64,000 nt of DNA from Bacillota bacterium (GCA_023388055.1 JAEWGW010000019.1:1-64000), one strand, 5' to 3'; numbered from the stretch's first letter, positions 1 through 8,322 are shown. Made by a program: numbers and translations. The notes: a model not told the origin generated them from the sequence alone.

Positions 1-73
1 CTTCGAGAATCTTCTCCACCACAAGTACCTTCTTCAGCTCTGCTCTCGTCAATGTCAATGTCTCCTGTCTCAT
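1..73 (-). CDS. Transposase N-terminus, truncated by window edge
   Basis: On the minus strand an ATG at 73 opens a frame that stays open to the window edge. It begins MRQETLTLTRAELKKVLVVE, which resembles the start of helix-turn-helix transposases of the ISNCY/IS1202 type. Only 24 residues are visible, so the family call rests on that short match and on the IS-like end just upstream. It points away from gpr. Length, catalytic residues and intactness cannot be judged. Confidence 0.5.
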   Translation of the reverse strand, partial: MRQETLTLTRAELKKVLVVEKILE

Positions 74-120
74 GGTGACATTATCTCAGAACAGTTATAG
101 GATGACATTATCACGGAACA
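1..120 (-). mobile_element. Insertion sequence end (ISNCY/IS1202-like), partial
   Basis: Read on the minus strand from 120, the sequence starts TGTTCCGTGATAATGTCA and repeats a close variant (GTTCTGAGATAATGTCAC) about 30 bp further in, immediately before the transposase ATG. A terminal TGT followed by a repeated subterminal box just ahead of a transposase start is what an IS end looks like. The outer boundary at 120 is inferred from that TGT. The other end and any target duplication lie outside the window. Confidence 0.5.
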
Positions 121-183
121 ACAACAGAGCTTACCGGGGTATGCCAGATGAAAATCTCGAGACCGTCTCCAGCGGAGGGAGGC

Positions 184-213
184 GCATAAGCCATTGGCTT
201 TCTTGGCAAACTA
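184..213 (+). promoter_or_regulatory. Sigma-G/F-type promoter of gpr
   Basis: GCATA (184-188), an 18-base spacer and CAAACTA (207-213) match the forespore consensus GHATR-N18-CATWHTA, perfectly in the -35 and at 6 of 7 positions in the -10. Transcription would start near 220. That supports the gpr start at 248 over the upstream in-frame TTG at 194. gpr is forespore-expressed in Bacillus, so the match is biologically expected. Confidence 0.65.
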
Positions 214-247
214 TAGCGGCAATCTGCGAAGGAAGGGAGCGGAATCA

Positions 248-1306
248 ATGGAGAGACGCATGGATATGCGCCGGCGGTCAACGGATTTCGATGTGGAGGA
301 GCAATTTAACGATAACGTGCTGTCTGCATCCCACGCAGACCTGGCGCTGGAGGCGCGGGATCTGGCGTCGAAGGAAACGGGCGGACATGGAATAGAGGGT
401 TTGCTCAGCCATGTGGAGGAAGACGGCGAAATCAAAATTACCCGCATCCGGGTGGAAAACGCTGAGGCCGGACGGCAAATCGGCAAGCTTCCCGGTAACT
501 ATATCACTATCGAAGTACCTGGTCTCCGTCATAAGGACTCGCAGCTCCAGGACCGGGTGGCCGATAAATTCGCCGAGGTGTTCGAGGATTTTCTCGCTGA
601 CACCGGTATCGCCAAGGATGCCAAGGTGCTGGTCATCGGGTTGGGCAACTGGAATGTGACACCCGATGCGCTGGGACCGATTGTGGTGGAAAATGTGATG
701 GTCACCCGGCATTATTTTGAGCTCATGCCCGATCATGTTAGCCCTGGCTACCGCCAGGTCAGCGCTGTGGCTCCGGGAGTATTGGGCACCACGGGGATTG
801 AAAGCAGCGAGATTGTACAGGGGATTGTGGAGAAGTCCAAGCCGGATCTGGTTATCGCCATTGATGCGCTTGCCTCCCGTTCGCTGGACCGGGTGAACTC
901 TACCATCCAGATTGCGGATACAGGCATCCATCCCGGCTCGGGTATCGGCAATAAGCGCAAGGGGCTGACCAAGGAAATCCTGGGTGTGCCGGTGATTGCT
1001 ATCGGTGTGCCGACGGTTGTTTATGCCTCCACTATTGTGAACAATGCCATCGATCTGATGCATCACCACTTTTCCCGTCAGACCTCCAATACCAAGGAAA
1101 TTATGGGGCTTTTGGACAATCTGCAGGAGCAGGAGCGGCTGGAGCTGGTGAAAGAGGTGCTGAATCCGGTGGGACATGATCTTTTGGTGACACCCAAGGA
1201 GATCGACCAGTTTATTGAGGATATCGCCAACATCATCGCCAGCGGTCTGAATGCTGCGTTGCACGAAGCAGTGGAGCCGGATAACGCCGGGGCGTATACC
1301 CATTAA
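248..1306 (+). CDS. gpr: Germination protease GPR (spore protease)
   Basis: GPR is made as a zymogen in the forespore and degrades small acid-soluble spore proteins at germination (family A25). The 352-residue product has the family landmarks: an N-terminal stretch ending HADLALEARDL, PGNYITIEVPGL, VIGLGNWNVTPDALGP and AIDALASR. The Asp residues in the last two correspond to those proposed as catalytic in the B. megaterium enzyme. The start at 248 follows GGAAGGGAG and lies downstream of the predicted forespore promoter; a TTG at 194 in the same frame is rejected because it overlaps that promoter. The gene precedes spoIIP as in Bacillus, with a HAD hydrolase gene between them. An IS end lies just upstream where rpsT is commonly found. 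Confidence 0.95.
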   Translation: MERRMDMRRRSTDFDVEEQFNDNVLSASHADLALEARDLASKETGGHGIEGLLSHVEEDGEIKITRIRVENAEAGRQIGKLPGNYITIEVPGLRHKDSQLQDRVADKFAEVFEDFLADTGIAKDAKVLVIGLGNWNVTPDALGPIVVENVMVTRHYFELMPDHVSPGYRQVSAVAPGVLGTTGIESSEIVQGIVEKSKPDLVIAIDALASRSLDRVNSTIQIADTGIHPGSGIGNKRKGLTKEILGVPVIAIGVPTVVYASTIVNNAIDLMHHHFSRQTSNTKEIMGLLDNLQEQERLELVKEVLNPVGHDLLVTPKEIDQFIEDIANIIASGLNAALHEAVEPDNAGAYTH

Positions 1307-1321
1307 TACAAGGTTTGCCGG

Positions 1322-1370
1322 GCTTCCGGTTGAGGCGCGTGTTTGCCGGCGCTTGACCGGAGGCTTTTTT
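1322..1370 (+). terminator. Intrinsic terminator of gpr
   Basis: GCTTCCGGT (1322-1330) pairs with ACCGGAGGC (1356-1364) with one mismatch, followed by TTTTTT. It sits 16 bases after the gpr stop codon. Confidence 0.7.
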
Positions 1371-1377
1371 CGCTTTT

Positions 1378-1406
1378 TTTACAATCCGCGCCAAATGCGC
1401 TATCAT
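1378..1406 (+). promoter_or_regulatory. Sigma-A-type promoter for the HAD hydrolase
   Basis: TTTACA (1378-1383), a 17-base spacer and TATCAT (1401-1406) differ from the vegetative consensus by one base in each box. The promoter lies directly behind the gpr terminator and 83 bases before the next start codon. Confidence 0.55.
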
Positions 1407-1488
1407 ATTTCATATCCGGTTCCATTGCCAGATGACGCGCTAAGGCTCCGCGGGCGCCAGACTATAGCCAGAACGGGAGGAGAGCTCT

Positions 1489-2241
1489 ATGAATCAACCA
1501 AAACCGCAAATCATTCTATTTGATCTGGATGATACCTTAATTCACTGCAATAAATATTTCGATATCGTACTGGAGCAGTTTTCGGATCTGCTGCGGACCT
1601 GGTTTGCGGCTTATCCGTTGACAGACGAAACCATTAAGATGAAGCAGCTTGAGATTGATATCGCCGGGGTACATATTCATGGGTTTTCCATGGACCACTT
1701 CCCCGCTTCTCTGGTAGATACGTACCGGTATTTCTCCGATTTGTTCGGCCGCGCCACCTCCGTGATGGAGGAAGAGGAATTGATCCAGTTGGGCAAATCC
1801 GTGTATGAATTGCAGGTGGAGCCGTATCCCGACATGGAGGCTACCCTCGAGCGCCTGAAGGCGGACGGCCACGAACTCTACTTATATACAGGCGGCATTG
1901 TCACCCACCAGCATAAGAAAATCCGCTCCGTTAAGCTGGATCGTTTCTTCGGTGAGCAGGTGTTCGTACGCCAACACAAAACCGCGGAAGCGCTGGAGGA
2001 AATTCTGCAGCAAAACGGCTTTGACCGCTCCCGCACCTGGATGATCGGCAACTCCATCCGCACAGATATTGTCCCTGCTCTACGGGCAGGCATCAACTGC
2101 ATCCACATCCCGGCCATTACGGAGTGGGAGTATAATATTGTGGAAATCAACGAAACGCCCAAGGGGCTGTTCCTGGAGCTGCCCACACTGGAGTCCGTAC
2201 CGGACGCCATCGCCCGCTCCATCGAGAGCGCCGCCAGCTGA
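1489..2241 (+). CDS. HAD-superfamily hydrolase
   Basis: The 250-residue protein carries HAD motif I near the N-terminus (IILFDLDDTLI, residues 8-18, nucleophile Asp in DLDDT), motif II as LYTGG around residue 130, a Lys in the VRQHKT region, and motif IV as MIGNSIRTDI around residue 184. These are the parts of a phosphatase or phosphatase-like hydrolase with a helical cap between motifs I and II. The substrate cannot be told from sequence. It starts behind GGGAGGAG and is a single-gene unit with its own promoter and terminator, placed between gpr and spoIIP, which are adjacent in Bacillus subtilis. Confidence 0.85.
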   Translation: MNQPKPQIILFDLDDTLIHCNKYFDIVLEQFSDLLRTWFAAYPLTDETIKMKQLEIDIAGVHIHGFSMDHFPASLVDTYRYFSDLFGRATSVMEEEELIQLGKSVYELQVEPYPDMEATLERLKADGHELYLYTGGIVTHQHKKIRSVKLDRFFGEQVFVRQHKTAEALEEILQQNGFDRSRTWMIGNSIRTDIVPALRAGINCIHIPAITEWEYNIVEINETPKGLFLELPTLESVPDAIARSIESAAS

Positions 2242-2274
2242 CGCAGCCTCCCCCTCTATATCTAGCAACCTACC

Positions 2275-2316
2275 AAAGAAGTCTCGCGATTTTATTCGCG
2301 GGGCTTCTTTTTTTGG
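2275..2316 (+). terminator. Intrinsic terminator after the HAD hydrolase
   Basis: AAAGAAGTCTCGCGA pairs with TCGCGGGGCTTCTTT across a short loop (one bulge) and runs into a T tract. Confidence 0.85.
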
Positions 2317-2393
2317 TTCTACTCTTTTATCTCCATTCATAGATTGGTAGTAAAACAACCCCTGCAAGAGAGCATCTTCGAATGGAGGAATGA

Positions 2394-3662
2394 ATGATGA
2401 AACGGTCGATGTTCACACTGGACCTGAGCAAGCTCCGCAAGCTGTCCCAAACCGCAGGCTTTTTCGCCAAAACCTACCTGGTGCTGACAGGCTGCACCTT
2501 TCTGATTTTCGTTCTGGTAGGCTTCATAGGCTTTGGCCACCAGCGGCCGGGTATGACCCCTGTATCCTCAATGAAGGGACTGGCGGCTTCCGTTTCCGAT
2601 GGGTTTTTTATGGATATGCTGGGCCTGGAGGTGCCTCATCTGGCGGAAGCCCGGCAGGTGCCCTCTACCTTTTCACAGGAAAATGTGCTGGGTTTTATCT
2701 TCCGGTTCATTACCGATATTAATCCACGGGATCCCAAAACCCTTCTGGCCCGGGAGCTCCCCGGCATGGGGCTGGATACCTCGTACCTGATCCGCAAGCC
2801 TCCCGGCTCCCAGCAGATTGCCGGACCGCTGGAATATCCTCCGGGCAATGCCCCTTCTGATGGCGGTGCTCCCTCCGGTTCAGGAGGTTCGGACAGCCAG
2901 CCTGTAACGGCGCCCTCTTCCTCTCCGGCTGCAACGTCATCCAGTGCGAACCCGACTCCGCAGCCGACCATCGGGCATCCCTCAACAAACGGGGACAAGG
3001 TGGTCCTGATCTACCATTCCCATAACCGGGAATCCTGGGTGCCGGAGCTGGGACTGTCCGCCAAGGACGCCAATCTGGCCCAGGATGCCAAGACGAACAT
3101 CACCCTGGTAGGCAAGGAGCTGGCTGATCGGCTGGAGGACAAGGGTGTGGGAGCGCTCCATTATGCAACGGACTATGCCAGCAGCGTGGAAAAGTACAAT
3201 TGGTATTATTCGTATAAATATTCTAACAAAACGGTGAAGGAGGCCTTTGCGGCCAATCCGGAGATCAAGTTCGTGTTTGACCTTCACCGGGATGATTCCT
3301 CCAAGGAAAAATCCACTTTGACGGTGGACGGAAAAAATTATGCCAAGGTATTCCTGATTCTGGGCCAAAAAAATCCCAAATGGCAGCAGAACGAAAAATT
3401 CGCCTCGCAAATCCAGGAGAAGCTGGAGAAAAAGGTGCCCGGACTGTCACGGGGAATTTGGGCCAAGGAAGCGCATGACGGCAATGCGGAATACAACCAG
3501 TCCTTGTCTCCCAACAGCGTGCTGATCGAAATCGGCGGGGTGTACAACACACTGGAGGAATGTAAACGGACAGCAGGTGTACTTGCCGAGGTCATAGCGG
3601 ATTTATACTGGGATGCGGCCAAGGTGGACGCGCCGGCGGCATCGGCAGGCAGCCGGAACTAG
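2394..3662 (+). CDS. spoIIP: Stage II sporulation protein P
   Basis: SpoIIP is the amidase and endopeptidase of the SpoIID-SpoIIM-SpoIIP complex that thins septal peptidoglycan and drives forespore engulfment from the mother-cell membrane. The 422-residue product has one N-terminal membrane anchor (about residues 27-47), a low-complexity Pro/Ser/Gly linker (about 140-195), and the Zn-dependent amidase domain with IYHSHNRESW (about 206-215), FDLHRDD (about 295-301) and VLIEIGG (about 376-382), which contain the expected metal-binding and catalytic His, Asp and Glu. Two in-frame ATGs (2394 and 2397) follow GGAGGAA. The order spoIIP, small protein, lepA matches Bacillus spoIIP-yqxA-lepA. Confidence 0.95.
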   Translation: MMKRSMFTLDLSKLRKLSQTAGFFAKTYLVLTGCTFLIFVLVGFIGFGHQRPGMTPVSSMKGLAASVSDGFFMDMLGLEVPHLAEARQVPSTFSQENVLGFIFRFITDINPRDPKTLLARELPGMGLDTSYLIRKPPGSQQIAGPLEYPPGNAPSDGGAPSGSGGSDSQPVTAPSSSPAATSSSANPTPQPTIGHPSTNGDKVVLIYHSHNRESWVPELGLSAKDANLAQDAKTNITLVGKELADRLEDKGVGALHYATDYASSVEKYNWYYSYKYSNKTVKEAFAANPEIKFVFDLHRDDSSKEKSTLTVDGKNYAKVFLILGQKNPKWQQNEKFASQIQEKLEKKVPGLSRGIWAKEAHDGNAEYNQSLSPNSVLIEIGGVYNTLEECKRTAGVLAEVIADLYWDAAKVDAPAASAGSRN

Positions 3663-3688
3663 AAGACAAGAAGCAAGGGGGAGCACAC

Positions 3689-4129
3689 ATGGGAAGAATT
3701 CGCCCGGGCAGGGTGCTGTTGACCATATTTGTACTGGGATTTTGCTTGTTCTTCGGCATCGATCTGGTGAGCCGGAGCAGCGCCCTCCCCGCAGCAGAGC
3801 TGCCCGAGGCTACTGTGAAGCCGGCGGCAGTCGCTGTCAAGCCGGCAGCTTCGGCTTCTGCGAAGACGGGAGGGGACAACGGCCGGCGGGCGGTTCCGGC
3901 AGCGGCGAAGGCAAGTCCCGCGGCGGGAGCTGCCGGCGCCAAGAACGGTGCTGTTCCGGCAGGTGCCAAAACCACCGAAGCCGCCGGCACCGAACAAGCG
4001 GCACCTCCGGCCAAGGTCAAGGAATCCTTCATGAACCACCTGTCCAACCGCCTGGGTGATGCTTTGCACAATCTGGCCAGAGGGCTGATGAGTATGATTG
4101 TCTCCCTTTTCAACGCGCTGATTTCCTGA
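3689..4129 (+). CDS. Small membrane-anchored Ala/Pro-rich protein (YqxA position)
   Basis: The 146-residue product has one N-terminal hydrophobic segment (about residues 8-25), a long Ala/Pro/Lys-rich disordered middle, and a short amphipathic C-terminal helix (MNHLSNRLGDALHNLARGLM). It begins 26 bases after spoIIP behind AAGGGGGAG and lies directly before lepA, the position of yqxA in Bacillus. That synteny suggests a sporulation-associated role, but I see no sequence motif that proves orthology. The function is unknown. Confidence 0.75.
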   Translation: MGRIRPGRVLLTIFVLGFCLFFGIDLVSRSSALPAAELPEATVKPAAVAVKPAASASAKTGGDNGRRAVPAAAKASPAAGAAGAKNGAVPAGAKTTEAAGTEQAAPPAKVKESFMNHLSNRLGDALHNLARGLMSMIVSLFNALIS

Positions 4130-4155
4130 TTGCATCCTTCAAAGCCCCGCGTCCA

Positions 4156-4184
4156 TTGATGCGGCCCCTCCTAACTGCTATAAT
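4156..4184 (+). promoter_or_regulatory. Sigma-A-type promoter of lepA
   Basis: TTGATG (4156-4161), 17 bases, then a perfect TATAAT (4179-4184). The transcript would start near 4191, just before repeat C1, so the repeat would be the lepA 5' leader. Confidence 0.6.
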
Positions 4185-4207
4185 TGATCTATTGTTCAGT
4201 TGTATTT

Positions 4208-4308
4208 AGGAGCTTTCAGGAAATTAGTATCCGCTTTTGTTGAGAAAATCTCCACGGTTTTGGGAGTTTGCTCGACAAATTAGCGGTACTTATTTCGTGA
4301 AAGTCTCT
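4208..4308 (+). repeat. Repeat family C, copy 1, in the lepA leader
   Basis: A 101-bp imperfect inverted repeat. The left arm AGGAGCTTTCAGGAAATTAG matches the complement of the right arm ending ATTTCGTGAAAGTCTCT. It shares both arms with 63127-63267, and the left arm with 34873-34906. It lies between the predicted lepA promoter and the lepA ribosome site, so the RNA would fold into a long hairpin before the start codon. Confidence 0.8.
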
Positions 4309-4323
4309 ACTCGGGAGGGACTC

Positions 4324-6138
4324 ATGAAGGACGTACAGGCTAGGCAGGAAAAAATCCGCAACTTTTCGATTATCGCCCACATCGACCACGGTAAGTCCAC
4401 GTTGGCGGATCGGATACTTGAATATACAGGGGCGCTCTCCCAACGGGAAATGCAGGAGCAGGTGCTGGACCAAATGGACCTGGAGCGGGAACGGGGCATC
4501 ACCATCAAGCTCCAGGCGGTCCGTCTGCAATACCGCGCGGACGACGGGGAGATGTACATCCTCAACCTGATTGACACCCCGGGACACGTGGATTTTACCT
4601 ATGAGGTATCCCGGAGCCTGGCGGCCTGCGAGGGCGCGCTGCTGGTGGTGGACGCTGCCCAGGGCATAGAAGCGCAGACGCTGGCGAACGTTTATCTGGC
4701 GTTGGATAACAATCTGGAGATTGTCCCGGTTATTAACAAAATCGATCTGCCCAGCGCCGAGCCGGAACGGGTGAAGCAGGAGATCGAGGATGTTATCGGC
4801 CTGGATTGCAGCAACGCTGTGCTGGCCTCTGCTAAGGCGGGCATTGGGATTAAGGAGATTCTGGAGCAGGTGGTGCACAATGTGCCGGCGCCGACCGGAG
4901 ATCCGGAGCAGCCCTTGAAGGCGCTGATTTTCGACTCCCACTATGATCCGTATAAAGGGGTTATTGTGTACGTGCGGGTGGTGGACGGCTCCATCCGTTC
5001 GGGCTCCAAAATCAAGTTTATGGCGACAGGCGCCGTTTTCGAGGTGATCGAGGTAGGGGCGTTTATGCCCCGGATGGGCATTGTCGACGAGCTTCAGGTG
5101 GGTGATGTAGGCTTTATCGTGGCCGGCATCAAAAATGTGAAGGACACCCGCGTGGGCGATACGGTGACGGATGCTCGCAACCCGGCCACAGAACCGCTGC
5201 CCGGTTACCGGAAGATCAACCCGATGGTATACTGCGGCCTGTACCCCATCGAATCCACGGAGTACAACGACCTGCGGGATGCGCTGGAGAAGCTGGTGCT
5301 GAATGACGCTTCCCTGAAGTTTGAGCCGGAGTCCTCCACCGCCTTGGGCTTCGGCTTCCGGTGCGGCTTCCTGGGTCTCCTGCATATGGAGATCATCCAG
5401 GAGCGGATTGAACGGGAATTTAATATTGCCCTGATTACCACAGCTCCCAGCGTTGTATTTAAGGTGACTCTGACCAATGGTGACGTCCTGACCATCGACA
5501 ACCCCTCCAACTATCCGGAGGTAGGCAAGATCGATTTTGTGGAGGAGCCTTATGTGAAGGCAGGCATCATCGTGCCCAAGGATTATGTGGGCGTCGTGAT
5601 GGAGCTGTGCCAGAACAAACGCGGCGACTTTGTGAATATGGAATATCTGGACGCCAACCGTGTCACGCTCACCTACGAAATGCCGCTGTCCGAGATCGTG
5701 TATGACTTTTTTGACCAATTGAAGTCCAGCACCCGGGGGTATGCTTCCTTCGATTACGAGATGTCGGGCTACAAACAATCCAATCTGGTCAAAATGGAAA
5801 TTCTTCTGAACAGCGAGCAAGTGGATGCATTGTCCGTTATTGTTCATAGAGACCGGGCTTATGCCCGTGGCAAGGCCATCTGTGAAAAGCTGAAGGAGAT
5901 CATTCCCCAGCAAATGTTCGAGGTGCCCATCCAGGCGGCCATCGGGCAGAAGATTATTTCCCGGGAAACCATCAAGGCCATGCGGAAAAACGTGCTTGCC
6001 AAGTGCTACGGCGGGGACATCTCCCGGAAGCGGAAGCTCCTGGAGAAGCAAAAGGAAGGCAAAAAGCGCATGAAGCAGGTTGGCAGCGTGGAGGTTCCTC
6101 AAGAAGCCTTCATGGCCGTCCTGAAAATCGACGAATAA
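4324..6138 (+). CDS. lepA: Elongation factor 4 (LepA)
   Basis: LepA is a ribosome-associated translational GTPase related to EF-G. The 604-residue product, the usual family length, has the P-loop AHIDHGKSTLADR near residue 18, the switch II DTPGH near residue 85, and INKID (the NKxD specificity motif) near 138. The C-terminal LepA-specific domain ends in a Lys/Arg-rich tail with SRKRKLLEKQKEGKKRMK. The frame is open upstream to 4237, but ATG 4324 behind GGGAGGGA gives the family N-terminus (MKDVQARQEKIRNFSIIAH); the upstream part is repeat C1 read in frame. A short palindrome of family C begins inside the stop codon. Confidence 0.97.
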   Translation: MKDVQARQEKIRNFSIIAHIDHGKSTLADRILEYTGALSQREMQEQVLDQMDLERERGITIKLQAVRLQYRADDGEMYILNLIDTPGHVDFTYEVSRSLAACEGALLVVDAAQGIEAQTLANVYLALDNNLEIVPVINKIDLPSAEPERVKQEIEDVIGLDCSNAVLASAKAGIGIKEILEQVVHNVPAPTGDPEQPLKALIFDSHYDPYKGVIVYVRVVDGSIRSGSKIKFMATGAVFEVIEVGAFMPRMGIVDELQVGDVGFIVAGIKNVKDTRVGDTVTDARNPATEPLPGYRKINPMVYCGLYPIESTEYNDLRDALEKLVLNDASLKFEPESSTALGFGFRCGFLGLLHMEIIQERIEREFNIALITTAPSVVFKVTLTNGDVLTIDNPSNYPEVGKIDFVEEPYVKAGIIVPKDYVGVVMELCQNKRGDFVNMEYLDANRVTLTYEMPLSEIVYDFFDQLKSSTRGYASFDYEMSGYKQSNLVKMEILLNSEQVDALSVIVHRDRAYARGKAICEKLKEIIPQQMFEVPIQAAIGQKIISRETIKAMRKNVLAKCYGGDISRKRKLLEKQKEGKKRMKQVGSVEVPQEAFMAVLKIDE

Positions 6139-6159
6139 GGGGCTGCGCCGCAGTCTCGA
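6137..6159 (+). repeat. Minimal family-C palindrome at the lepA stop codon
   Basis: AAGGGGCTGC, 3 bases, GCAGTCTCGA. This is the outer boundary of family C (left AAGGRGCTGT, right ACAGTCTCT) without its interior. It starts inside the lepA TAA, as related sequences do at deoC and era. Confidence 0.5.
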
Positions 6160-6325
6160 ACCTATAAACAGTAGCCGTTAATCAACAATGGCTGCTGTTT
6201 TTGTTAGGGCCTGTCTGAAATACACTTGAGGGCAGCTTCCCCGTCTTTTCTCCCCATGCTGCGTTACCTTTGCGGGGCAGATGAGGCTGGGGGTGGGACT
6301 CCGGCCGCTGCCGCTGCTCAGGCCC

Positions 6326-6509
6326 AAATGCAAAAGTGCAGTTATTTTCCGGCAAAAGTGCGGTTTGGCCCGGTTTCCCTGCAAAAGTGCAGTTAAATTT
6401 CAACTATCTGCTTTCCAAGTCACTTAAATGGAGAAATAACTGCACTTTTGCAAGATGGGGAGGCGCGTTACCTGAAGCTAGAGGAAATAGCTGCACTTTT
6501 GCAGGATAA
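6326..6509. repeat. Family-A four-unit element A1 (lepA-hemW gap)
   Basis: Two forward units TGCAAAAGTGCAG at 6329 and 6380 are followed by two reverse units CTGCACTTTTGCA ending at 6452 and 6503. Unit spacing is 51, 73 and 51 bases, total 175. An extra degenerate unit (GCAAAAGTGCGG) lies at about 6352. Reverse units pair with forward units, so the RNA could fold into a long interrupted hairpin. It occupies most of the 437-base gap between lepA and hemW; no gene is seen there. Confidence 0.85.
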
Positions 6510-6575
6510 AATGGGGGCATGAGGGTTGCAGCGTGGAGACCTCGAATTTTCTTCCTGTACAGAAAGGAGCCGCTT

Positions 6576-7742
6576 ATGACGGACTATCGGTTGGACCCGC
6601 CAACGGCGGTGTATATTCATATCCCCTTTTGCTCGAACAAATGCCATTATTGCGACTTTACCTCCTATGTGGTCCAAGGCCAGCCGGTGGATGAGTATCT
6701 GGACGCCCTGGAACGCGAGATGGAGCGGACGGTATCGCTGATGCCCCCTCCTCGTGTGGAGACCATCTTCGTGGGAGGCGGCACGCCTACCGTACTGACG
6801 CCGCCCCAGATGGAGCGGTTCCTGCGGATGACCCGGGATTACTTTCCCAATCGGGCAGAAGACCTGGAGTTCACTATGGAGGCCAATCCCGGCACAACCG
6901 ACTCCGACAAGCTGGCCGTGATGAAGGAGGGGGGCGTAAACCGGGTGAGCTTCGGCGTACAATCCTTCGATAACGGCCTCCTGTCCGGCATCGGACGGAT
7001 CCATCAGACGGACGATGTATACCGGAGTCTGGAATATGCACAAAAGGCGGGTTTCCGGAATCTGACCATCGACCTGATGTTCGGCCTGCCGGGCCAGACG
7101 CTGCCTATGCTGGAGGATACGTTGGACAAGGCGTTGGCGCTATCGCTGCAGCATTATTCCATCTACGGTCTGAAGGTGGAGGAGAACACTCTGTTCCACA
7201 GCCTTTATATGAAGAACCAGCTGCTTCTGCCCGAGGAGGAGACAGAGGCGGAGATGTTCCGGTTAATCATGCGCCGGCTGGAGCAGGAGGGCTTCCGGCA
7301 GTACGAAATCAGCAATTTCGCCAAGCCGGGCTACGAAAGCCGCCACAATTCCATGTACTGGCGGAACCGGGCTTACTACGGACTGGGTGCCGGGGCGCAT
7401 GGATATGCAAACCGCGAGCGGCATATGAACCTGAAGGGCATCCGCCCTTATATCGAAGCCTGCAAAACCGGCCTGCCGCGGCTCTCCACCGATTCCGTTA
7501 CCCGGGAGGAGGCCATGGAGGACTTCATGATGGTGGGGCTGCGGTTAATGGAGGGTATCAGAAGCCTGGATTTTATGCGGCAATTCGGCATTTCCATTGA
7601 AGAGGCCTTCGGCCCGGTGCTGGAGAAGCTGCTGGGAGACAAGCTTTTGGATAAAACGGCAGAGGGCTACAAGCTGCCCCAGCATGCCGTTATGTATGGC
7701 AATGTTGTGTTCGGCGCATTTATCGGGCACCTTACCGTATAA
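6576..7742 (+). CDS. hemW: Heme chaperone HemW (radical SAM)
   Basis: HemW is a radical-SAM protein that binds heme and delivers it to apoproteins; it was formerly annotated as an oxygen-independent coproporphyrinogen oxidase. The 388-residue product has the Fe-S motif CSNKCHYCDF (Cys at about 19, 23 and 26), the SAM-binding GGGTPT near residue 68, and a C-terminal HemN-like domain. The motif is CX3CX2C without the extra Cys of true HemN. ATG 6576 behind AAAGGAG gives the family start; an in-frame ATG at 6519 adds 19 residues with no ribosome site. The position after lepA matches Bacillus. Confidence 0.93.
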   Translation: MTDYRLDPPTAVYIHIPFCSNKCHYCDFTSYVVQGQPVDEYLDALEREMERTVSLMPPPRVETIFVGGGTPTVLTPPQMERFLRMTRDYFPNRAEDLEFTMEANPGTTDSDKLAVMKEGGVNRVSFGVQSFDNGLLSGIGRIHQTDDVYRSLEYAQKAGFRNLTIDLMFGLPGQTLPMLEDTLDKALALSLQHYSIYGLKVEENTLFHSLYMKNQLLLPEEETEAEMFRLIMRRLEQEGFRQYEISNFAKPGYESRHNSMYWRNRAYYGLGAGAHGYANRERHMNLKGIRPYIEACKTGLPRLSTDSVTREEAMEDFMMVGLRLMEGIRSLDFMRQFGISIEEAFGPVLEKLLGDKLLDKTAEGYKLPQHAVMYGNVVFGAFIGHLTV

Positions 7743-7749
7743 ATTTTAC

Positions 7750-7778
7750 TTGTAACATTATACGTCATGTTGTATATT
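7750..7778 (+). promoter_or_regulatory. Sigma-A-type promoter for the GNAT gene
   Basis: TTGTAA (7750-7755), 17 bases, TATATT (7773-7778). A start of transcription near 7785 makes the in-frame ATG at 7784 unusable and favours ATG 7811 for translation. Confidence 0.5.
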
Positions 7779-7810
7779 TATTCATGACAAATAATAGGGG
7801 TGGGATGTTG

Positions 7811-8278
7811 ATGGCAACCATGGCGGTAACCTGCAGAAGGGCGGCGGAACAAGACGTTGAAGCCCTGTACACGTTAATCAAGGGATATGCGGAGAAGGGA
7901 ATTATGCTGTACCGGACCCGGGAGACCCTGCGGGCCATCATCGACACCTTCGTGATTGCGGAGGGGGATGGCAAGCTGATCGGCTGCGGCTCCTTAAGCA
8001 AGCTGGGCAAGGATCTGGTGGAGATCCGCTCCCTGGGGATGACGGAAGGCTACAAGGGTCAGGGAATCGGGTCCCTGATCGTGGGTATGCTGGTGGAGGA
8101 AACGAGGAAACAAGGTATCCCCACCATCATGGCATTAACCTACGAGGTGAAGTTCTTCGAGAAGAACGGCTTCGAGGTGGTGCCCAAGGAGATTTTTCCG
8201 GAGAAGGTCTGGAGAGACTGCATCCATTGCAAAAAGCAGCATTGCTGCGACGAAATAGCCGTCCAAAGACGCCTGTGA
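7811..8278 (+). CDS. GNAT N-acetyltransferase, short ArgA-like
   Basis: The 155-residue protein is a single GNAT domain. RSLGMTEGYKGQGIGSLIV (about residues 75-93) holds the acetyl-CoA pyrophosphate loop in the form GYKGQGIG, and EVKFFEKNGFEVV is the usual C-terminal beta-bulge region. The tail DCIHCKKQHCCDEIAV, with clustered Cys, resembles the end of short ArgA-type N-acetylglutamate synthases, so that is the best guess for the substrate, but it is not proven. ATG 7811 follows AGGGGTGGG; ATGs at 7784, 7805 and 7820 are alternatives. It lies between hemW and hrcA with its own promoter and terminator. Confidence 0.8.
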   Translation: MATMAVTCRRAAEQDVEALYTLIKGYAEKGIMLYRTRETLRAIIDTFVIAEGDGKLIGCGSLSKLGKDLVEIRSLGMTEGYKGQGIGSLIVGMLVEETRKQGIPTIMALTYEVKFFEKNGFEVVPKEIFPEKVWRDCIHCKKQHCCDEIAVQRRL

Positions 8279-8300
8279 TCACTTGACACAGGCGTTTTTC
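8269..8300 (+). terminator. Terminator of the GNAT gene
   Basis: ACGCCTGTG (8269-8277) pairs perfectly with CACAGGCGT, then TTTTTC. The loop and 3' arm contain the TTGACA of the hrcA promoter, and the GNAT stop codon lies in the 5' arm. Confidence 0.8.
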
Positions 8301-8311
8301 TTTGATATTTT
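8283..8311 (+). promoter_or_regulatory. Sigma-A promoter of the hrcA operon
   Basis: TTGACA (8283-8288), a 17-base spacer and TATTTT (8306-8311). The -35 box is perfect. Transcription would start just before the CIRCE operator at 8323, the usual arrangement for hrcA-repressed operons. Confidence 0.6.
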
Positions 8312-8322
8312 TGTAATAACGG

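Noticed and set aside
4216..6102. A 628-codon minus-strand open frame across lepA
   Set aside because: It mirrors lepA codon structure, has no ribosome site and no family features; GC-rich genes often leave long antisense frames. The same applies to the frames opposite dnaK (10093-11574), addB (26989-29253) and addA (30878-32659).
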